From NCBI GenBank assembly GCA_009861545.1, contig VXME01000067.1, forward strand, positions 1 through 64,000: DNA of 64,000 nt, given 5' to 3'. Origin of the DNA: Acidobacteriota bacterium (GTDB lineage: Bacteria; Acidobacteriota; Vicinamibacteria; Vicinamibacterales; UBA8438). A program made the position numbers and the translations under genes. The notes beneath the pieces are model-generated. The model saw only the letters and a program-made list of their open reading frames with translations, was not told the origin of the DNA and did not search any database. Within the stretch, counting starts at the first letter, position 1; every line of letters begins with the position of its first letter. Positions 58,419 to 64,000 of the stretch are shown piece after piece.

Positions 58419-60173
58419 TCATATGATCAGCCGCACGCCGCCGAGCTCGGCCAGCCCGTAGACGAAGTGATCGCCGGGGGAGCCGATGAACATGAAATTG
58501 GCCGGCACCTTCCATTCCTGCGAAAGCCGTTGGATCAGCTCGGGCCCGAAGCGTCCCCTGATCACGACCAGCTCGATGTCGACCTCCGGATAGGCCTCGT
58601 CGAGAAACCCGATGTCCCGTTCCAGCCTGGGTGCAGGGTCGTCGCCGTCGCCGACCACGGTGACGACCTTGATTCGGCTGGTGTGTTCGTTCTTCAACAC
58701 GTACAGCACCACCCGGTTCAGGTTGTGGAGGTTGTCGCCGCGGCTGAAGAAGACGAACTGCTGGCTGTTGATGGCGCGGATGCGCTCCTGCAGCGATTCG
58801 GACAACCCGCCGGTAATCCTTCTGATCTTCTCGCTGACCGCCTGCACGACGAAGAGGCAGGCCTTCAGCAGGCCGATGCGTCCCAGCATGATCGCCACGA
58901 CCAGCAGCGTCGGAACCAGGTACTCCACCAGCACCCACACGTAGTCGGGGTTCATGAGGACGTTGCCCGCCAGCCCCAGCATCGTGAGTGCAATGGCGAG
59001 AATCACGGCCGGCCAGGCGGCGCGCTCGGGGCGGGGAAGGCCGGCGCGCTTGACCTTCAAGAGAATGTTCCCGACCCCGAACAACGCCATCACCGACAGG
59101 AACGAGAGCGTGTAGACCCCGGCCAGCGCTTCGAGCTCGCCCTCCGTGATGAACAGTATCGACACGCAGACGCAGAAGAACAGGACGATGATGCGGTGAT
59201 AGGTGCCGCGCGGACTGCTCTTCAGCAGGAACTGCGGCAGGCAGCGGTCCAGGGTCATCCGCCGCACCAACCCGGTCACTCCCACGTAGGAGGTCAGAAC
59301 GGCTCCGCTCAGCACGAGAATCGCGTCGACCGAGATCAGCCAGGCGAGCCATTCACCGGCCGCGATGCCTCCCATGTGCGCCAGCAGCGCCTCCTCGTGC
59401 GACGCCACGTCCGGAATCGGCACCAGCGCCAGGGCCAGCAGGGCGAGCGTCGGGTTGAGGACGCCCACCGCGACCCACATGTTGCGCAGCGTCCGGGGAA
59501 AGACGCCCTCGGCCTGCTCCTCCACGAAGTTCGCGGAGCTCTCGAACCCGGAGATGCCGAGCATCGAGGCGGCGAAGCCGAAGAAGAGCGCGGCCATCAG
59601 ACCCTGCTCCGACGGCAGGGCGAAGTTGGACGAGAGAACCGTCAACCCGTTGGTCAGCAGATAGAGCCCGCCCGCCAGCAGCAGCACCGCCAGCGTGGCG
59701 AGGTGGAAGAGGAAGATGCCCACCGCGACCTTCGACGACTCGGTGATGCCGACGATGGTCAGGAGCATGAACGCGGCCAGGAGCGCGACCGTGGCCGGAA
59801 TGACCGGCAGCGCCGGCCAGATGCCGTGGCCGTAGTGCATCGCTTCGTTGGCCGAGATCACGGCGGTGGCGGTGTACGACAGGATGGTCAGGCACGCGGC
59901 CATAGAGGCCAGCAACTTGCTCGTCGTGTTGAGCAGCGCGTTGTAGGCGCCCCCGTTCAGCGGCAGCGCGCCGACCACCTCGGCATAGATGCGCCGATAC
60001 AGGAACAGGACGCCGGCCACCACCAGCAGCGAGACCCAGGCCCATTTGCCGGCGTAGATGATGGCCAGCGCCGAGACGTAGAGGCAGGACGAGGTGATGT
60101 CGTTCCCGCAGATCGCGGTGGCGGGCAGCTCCCGCAGGCCCCCGCGCTTGTGCTCCGTGACGCGTTCACGCAT
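58419..60173 (-). CDS. APC-family transporter with C-terminal cytoplasmic domain
   Basis: This 584-residue permease has about 12-14 membrane segments beginning with ATAICGNDITSSCLYVSALA and GALPLNGGAYNALLNTTSKL, the typical APC first and second half of the substrate site. TILSYTATAVISANEAMHYG and FFGFAASMLGISGFESSANF follow. The last 120 residues form an alpha/beta domain like universal stress proteins (INSQQFVFFSRGDNLHNLNR, VVTVVGDGDD, IELVVIRGRFG). It may import amino acids or another small solute; the tail may sense cell state. It is upstream of the DUF2236 gene on the same strand with 38 bases between. Confidence 0.9.
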   Translation of the reverse strand: MRERVTEHKRGGLRELPATAICGNDITSSCLYVSALAIIYAGKWAWVSLLVVAGVLFLYRRIYAEVVGALPLNGGAYNALLNTTSKLLASMAACLTILSYTATAVISANEAMHYGHGIWPALPVIPATVALLAAFMLLTIVGITESSKVAVGIFLFHLATLAVLLLAGGLYLLTNGLTVLSSNFALPSEQGLMAALFFGFAASMLGISGFESSANFVEEQAEGVFPRTLRNMWVAVGVLNPTLALLALALVPIPDVASHEEALLAHMGGIAAGEWLAWLISVDAILVLSGAVLTSYVGVTGLVRRMTLDRCLPQFLLKSSPRGTYHRIIVLFFCVCVSILFITEGELEALAGVYTLSFLSVMALFGVGNILLKVKRAGLPRPERAAWPAVILAIALTMLGLAGNVLMNPDYVWVLVEYLVPTLLVVAIMLGRIGLLKACLFVVQAVSEKIRRITGGLSESLQERIRAINSQQFVFFSRGDNLHNLNRVVLYVLKNEHTSRIKVVTVVGDGDDPAPRLERDIGFLDEAYPEVDIELVVIRGRFGPELIQRLSQEWKVPANFMFIGSPGDHFVYGLAELGGVRLII

Positions 60174-60228
60174 GAAAACGCCGGGAGTATAGCCCGCGCA
60201 CGTCCGTGCGCGGGCCGGCGGGAATGGA

Positions 60229-63200
60229 TTAGCGCCCGAACGAATAACGCAAACCGAGCTGCGCCTGCCAGCGGCTCCGCAGGTCGTCGCGCGTGAAGCG
60301 GTCCCCGGCGAATCCCGCCCGCGCCGGCGTATTCAGGCTGTAGACGTAGCGGCCGGTCTCGGGATCGACGCTCGATCGCACCGGCTGCAGGTTCTGGAAG
60401 AAGGCGAACTCCACCAGCCCGCTCGCGCTGCTGAAGGCGTTCACCAGGTTCTGGACATCGAGAAAGACCTCGACCTCGTTGCGGCCCACCGGCACGTCTA
60501 CGCCGACGTGGAAGTCGAGCGCGTGAGTCCAGGGGCCGCGGCACGCGTTGCGCGGCACGATCGCGCCCGCGGTGACGTCGCAGCCGTCGGTCAGGAACCG
60601 CATCAGGTCGTCGAAGGACCCGTCGGTGACGATCACCTCGCCGGCGTCGCGCGGCACGTAGAGCAGGTCGTTGCCCCGTGTCCCGTCGCCGTTGCTGTCG
60701 CTCCCGTCCAGATAGCTGAAGGGCCGGCCCTGCTGGACGTTGTAATAGGCGGCCAGCGTGATGCCGGCCGGCCCGGCCGGAATGCGATAGGAGCCGGACA
60801 GGTTGAACCGGTGCCCCGGCGAGAAGTTCGAGATGCCCAACGGAACCGCGTTGGGGTTGCCCGCGTTGTAGTTGTAGCGCCAGTTCGAGGTGGCCTGGCT
60901 CGACCCGCCGTCGTTGACCGAGCGCGATTCGCCGTAGAGATACGAGCCGCTCAGGAACCAGTTGTCGCTGAACCGCTTGTCGAGCTTCGTGGCGATCGTC
61001 CAACTGCTCCCCTCGTGGGTGTTGGTCAGCAGGACGACGTTGCTGAAGTCCCGGTGCAGCCGCCCGAAGGTCGGCCGCCCGTCCGGCGCCGTGCCGCTCT
61101 CGACGAGGTTCAGGTTGCGGTAGTCGATGTCCTGCAGCGTCTTCGAGAAGAGCAGCTCGACGCTGCCGATCAGGTTGAGGAATCCCAGGTCCCGGTCGTA
61201 GGCCAGGTTGCCGCGCAGGAGTTGCGGGAAGCGGTAGTCGGGATCGACCAGGTTGATCTCGTTGGTGGACGCCGAGCCGATGTCGATCGGCTGGCCGTTC
61301 GGATCGGCCGAGAAGGGAATCCGGTTGTCGGGATCGAAGAACACGCGGATGCGCTGGAACTCGTTGCCGCTGTTCGAGTACTGGTTGGACAGCCAGACGT
61401 ACGGGGTGCGCCCGTGGAACAGCCCGAGGCCGCCGCGTACCTGCTGCCGCGCCGCCCGGCCGGGGCTCAGGTCGTAGTTGAACCCGATGCGCGGCGACCA
61501 GTTGCGGGTGGCCGGCACCACGTCGGTGCCCCGCCCGTACAACTGCTCCACAAGCGGGTTGGCGGTAGGCGTGTCCGGGAAGATCGGTGCGTCCAGGCGC
61601 AGCCCGTAGGTCAGCGAGAGGTCGTCCCGGACCCGCCACTGGTCGCCCGCGTAGAACCCGAGCTGGTAGACCCAGAACTCGGCCGCCTGCCGCGGGTCGC
61701 TCGTGCGCGAGAAGCTGTAGCTGTAGGACTGGGCGAGCTCCTGCGCGAAGAGCTCCGGACTGGCGAACTCGTAGACCCCGAAGTTGTCGCGGATGAACAG
61801 GTTCCGGAACTTGAAGAGCTCGTTGTGGGTGCCGATGGTGAACTGGTGCCGGCCGCGCACCCAGGTCAGGTCGTTGTGGATCTCGATGATGTCCTGGTCG
61901 AGCGCGTTCGCCGTCGAGAACTGCTCGGTGCCGAAGCGGATCTCCTCGCCCCCGTCGAGGTCGATGGTGACCTGCGGGAACGGCGCGGTCCGCGGGCCCC
62001 GGCGGTCGCGTATCCGCTGGAAGCTGATGCGCGCCTGGTTCACCGCGCTGCCGAACGTGCTGTCGAGCTGGCCGACCGTCGAGTTGGTCGCGCTCTCGAA
62101 CAGGTAGAAGTTGTCGGTGAAGCGGTAGCGGAAGTTCGACTGCGACCCGACGTCGGCGGCGCCGTTCACGTAGTTGTGGCGCAGCGAGAGGCGCTGCCCC
62201 GGCGCCAGGTTGACGTCGGTGCGGACGAAGAGCTTGTCGTTGGGGTTCCCGCGGATGATCTCTCCGAACCCGCCGGGGACGTCGTAGCCGTAGCGGCTGT
62301 TGGCGATCTGCACGATGCGCTGCGCGGCGGCCAGGCGGCCGAAGTCGACGCCCGACGATCCGTCGAGCGAGTAGCCCACCGGGGTCTCGCGCCGCTGGCT
62401 CTCGAAATTGGCGAAGAAGAAGGCGCGGTTGCGGGCCAGCGGGCCACCGACGCTGGCGCCCTGCTGGCGGTCGAAGAAGGTGGCGATGGGCACGTCGTCG
62501 ACGCCGCTGCCGACCAGGCCCTCGTTGCGGCTGTAGAAGTAGCCGGTCCCGCTGAAGGCGTTCGAGCCGCTGCGCGTGATGACGTTGATGCCGCCGCCGG
62601 AGAAGCCGCTCTGCCGCACGTCGTAGGGCGCCACCACGAGCTGCAGCTCGCTGACCGCGTCGAGGCTGATCGGCTGCGTGTTCGCCTGCCCGCCCGGCGT
62701 CCCCTGCCGCGCGAGGCCGAACAGGTCGTTGTTCACCGCGCCGTCGATCTGAATGTTGTTGTAGCGGCCGCTCCGGCCCGCGACGCTGAGGAAGCTCTCG
62801 GAGTCGGCGTTGCGGCTCGTCTTCACGAAGAACGGGTTCACGCGCGCGAAGTCCTGCAGGCTGCGCTCGAGGGTCGGCAGGGTCTCGATGACCCCGGTGG
62901 CGACCCCCGCGGTCGTCCCCGAGCGCGACGGCGAGAACACCTCGCTCGCCGCCGCGACCACCTCCACCGTCTCGGTCAGCGTGGCGAGCTGCAGCGTGAC
63001 CGGCACCTCCGTGGCCTCGCCGAGGGCCACGACGACGCCGGAGAGCGACCGCGTCCCGAAGCCGCTCATCGCGACCTCGAGGTCGTAGGGCCCGACCTGC
63101 ACGTTGAGCAGGTCGAAGCGTCCGTCGGCCCGCGTGAAGGCCTCGTATCTCGTGCCGGTCGGGGCGTGCACCGCGACCACCCCGGCCCCCGGCAGCACGC

Positions 63201-63330
63201 CCTGCTGCGCGTCGCGCACGACGCCCCCGATCATGCCGGTCGTGGCGTTCTGCGCCCCGCCGACGGCTGCCGACCCGAGCAGGGCCGCGACCAGAGTTGT
63301 TCCTGCAATCCACTGCGTACGACGATTCAT
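60229..63330 (-). CDS. Oar-type TonB-dependent outer-membrane receptor
   Basis: The 1033-residue protein begins with a signal peptide (MNRRTQWIAGTTLVAALLGS to GGAQN), a carboxypeptidase-regulatory-like domain (GMIGGVVRDAQQGVLPGAGV, DLEVAMSGFGTRSLSGVVV), then a plug region with VEVVAAASEVFSPSRSGTTA, GRSGRYNNIQIDGAVNNDLF and SGFSGGGINVITRSGSNAFS, and a barrel ending GLRYSFGR. It is the same general type as the receptor at 41252-44203 but not a close copy. The ATG at 63330 has GGAGG about 10 bases upstream. The substrate is unknown. It lies downstream of the divergent DinB-like gene. Confidence 0.93.
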   Translation of the reverse strand: MNRRTQWIAGTTLVAALLGSAAVGGAQNATTGMIGGVVRDAQQGVLPGAGVVAVHAPTGTRYEAFTRADGRFDLLNVQVGPYDLEVAMSGFGTRSLSGVVVALGEATEVPVTLQLATLTETVEVVAAASEVFSPSRSGTTAGVATGVIETLPTLERSLQDFARVNPFFVKTSRNADSESFLSVAGRSGRYNNIQIDGAVNNDLFGLARQGTPGGQANTQPISLDAVSELQLVVAPYDVRQSGFSGGGINVITRSGSNAFSGTGYFYSRNEGLVGSGVDDVPIATFFDRQQGASVGGPLARNRAFFFANFESQRRETPVGYSLDGSSGVDFGRLAAAQRIVQIANSRYGYDVPGGFGEIIRGNPNDKLFVRTDVNLAPGQRLSLRHNYVNGAADVGSQSNFRYRFTDNFYLFESATNSTVGQLDSTFGSAVNQARISFQRIRDRRGPRTAPFPQVTIDLDGGEEIRFGTEQFSTANALDQDIIEIHNDLTWVRGRHQFTIGTHNELFKFRNLFIRDNFGVYEFASPELFAQELAQSYSYSFSRTSDPRQAAEFWVYQLGFYAGDQWRVRDDLSLTYGLRLDAPIFPDTPTANPLVEQLYGRGTDVVPATRNWSPRIGFNYDLSPGRAARQQVRGGLGLFHGRTPYVWLSNQYSNSGNEFQRIRVFFDPDNRIPFSADPNGQPIDIGSASTNEINLVDPDYRFPQLLRGNLAYDRDLGFLNLIGSVELLFSKTLQDIDYRNLNLVESGTAPDGRPTFGRLHRDFSNVVLLTNTHEGSSWTIATKLDKRFSDNWFLSGSYLYGESRSVNDGGSSQATSNWRYNYNAGNPNAVPLGISNFSPGHRFNLSGSYRIPAGPAGITLAAYYNVQQGRPFSYLDGSDSNGDGTRGNDLLYVPRDAGEVIVTDGSFDDLMRFLTDGCDVTAGAIVPRNACRGPWTHALDFHVGVDVPVGRNEVEVFLDVQNLVNAFSSASGLVEFAFFQNLQPVRSSVDPETGRYVYSLNTPARAGFAGDRFTRDDLRSRWQAQLGLRYSFGR

Positions 63331-63595
63331 CTCAGGTAGACCTCCATGGATTTGCAGTGTACGGGGTCGCTGTGTCCGCCGCGCAACGGCATCGTACCGG
63401 GCCGCGAAAATCGGCAGGAGCGCCGAAACCTGCAATGCACCCGGCGCAGCGCCACGCGCGCCTGCCCGCAAGCCTTGGAGCGCCCAGCCGTCAGCGACCG
63501 TGCCGACTGCTAGACTCAGACACTGAGCGGCCCCACGGCACGGCCGTCGGAGTTGTGCGCCGCACGAGAATCGCACCCCGGAACGGAAGGACGAA

Positions 63596-64000
63596 ATGGC
63601 CATCAGCGACAGTCTGCTGCCGGAATTCGATCAGGAGATCGCGGGCGCCCGCAGGACGCTCGAGCGCGTGCCCGCAGACAAGTTCGACTGGCGGCCGCAC
63701 CCCAAGTCGGGCACGATGGTCTGGCTGGCCGGCCACCTCGCCAACCTCCCCTCGTGGGCGCCGCTGACCATCAACCAGGACGAGCTGGATCTGGCGCCCG
63801 GAGGCAAGCAGATGGACCCGCCGCCGCCGCCCGCCGACACCGCGGAGCTCGTAGCGACGTTCGACCGGCATGCGGCCGAGGCTCGGGCCGCGATCGCCGC
63901 CGCCGGCGACGCGGACCTGATGAAGCCGTGGACACTGCTGAGCAACGGCCAGACGCTGATGACCCTGCCGAAGGTGGCGGTGCTGCGCAGCTTCGTCATG
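63596..64000 (+). CDS. DinB-superfamily protein, 3' end cut by window
   Basis: GGAAGGA precedes the ATG at 63596. The 135 residues present are helical and show the DinB/YfiT-type start: AISDSLLPEFDQEIAGARRT, LERVPADKFDWRPHPKSGTM, VWLAGHLANLPSWAP. The His in GHLANL is the first of the metal-binding His triad. Such proteins act in damage response or thiol transfer. The frame is open to the last base, so the C-terminal His pair is not visible. Confidence 0.85.
   Translation, partial: MAISDSLLPEFDQEIAGARRTLERVPADKFDWRPHPKSGTMVWLAGHLANLPSWAPLTINQDELDLAPGGKQMDPPPPPADTAELVATFDRHAAEARAAIAAAGDADLMKPWTLLSNGQTLMTLPKVAVLRSFVM

Overview
The window is a G+C-rich bacterial chromosome segment that most resembles Acidobacteriota, probably the Vicinamibacteria side. 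The supporting marks are a PadR regulator followed by an ABC permease of the 'acidobacterial duplicated orphan permease' (ADOP) type, three large TonB-dependent receptors (two of the Oar type with an N-terminal carboxypeptidase-regulatory-like domain), a Ser/Thr kinase fused to a TolB/WD40-type propeller, a cytochrome c/copper-monooxygenase-like fusion, and several quinoprotein propellers. The phylum call is an inference from gene content; no rRNA or tRNA lies in the window. The first 90 bases contain only G and C and look like a degraded contig end.

Layout. 1-843: the edge of a secreted TolB/FlgO-like protein. 975-3243: leuB and leuA, with a LeuA that lacks the usual C-terminal regulatory domain. 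3583-9415: a TonB receptor, a secreted beta-helix protein and a lipoprotein in a row, then a LysR regulator. 9563-16058 (minus strand): leuD and leuC directly behind a GldA-like ATPase and a giant GldF-GldG fusion whose GldG part is interrupted by about 290 residues of Ala/Glu/Pro. 16268-19526: secreted proteins and a class C beta-lactamase-like hydrolase. 19577-21261: a small accessory module (small basic protein, AbiEii-type nucleotidyltransferase, Uma2 nuclease) with a palindrome over its first start codon. 21354-27703: the SOS mutasome cassette lexA-imuA-imuB-dnaE2. 27849-33473: kinase, cytochrome/monooxygenase-like protein with a clear terminator, and a secreted duplicated-domain protein. 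33579-37093: gamma-glutamyltransferase, cytochrome P450 and a shortened methyltransferase relative. 37106-37797: a PIN/AbrB toxin-antitoxin pair with a palindromic operator candidate. 37805-44705: acyltransferase, quinoprotein dehydrogenase with a small membrane protein, a TonB receptor behind a 22-bp perfect palindrome, and a lipoprotein. 45002-45652: a decayed MNT/HEPN toxin-antitoxin pair. 45750-48888: PadR-ADOP operon. 49099-51979: quinoprotein-like propeller, Sel1 protein, SGNH hydrolase. 52076-54527: a second PadR with a membrane fusion protein and a MacB-like ATPase but no permease. 54570-57371: a stand-alone 5'-3' exonuclease and the principal sigma factor RpoD, separated by three perfect stem-loops. 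57601-64000: MpaB/DUF2236 protein, an APC transporter, an Oar-type TonB receptor and the start of a DinB-family protein.

Taken together the segment mixes housekeeping genes (leucine biosynthesis, rpoD, SOS mutagenesis) with outer-membrane nutrient uptake, efflux under PadR control, periplasmic quinoproteins and several small stress or defence modules in different states of decay. No single locus is clearly an undescribed system. The best candidates for a second look are the three-gene nucleotidyltransferase/Uma2 module, the TonB/beta-helix/lipoprotein set, the GldFG linker, and the 22-bp palindrome in front of the second TonB receptor.
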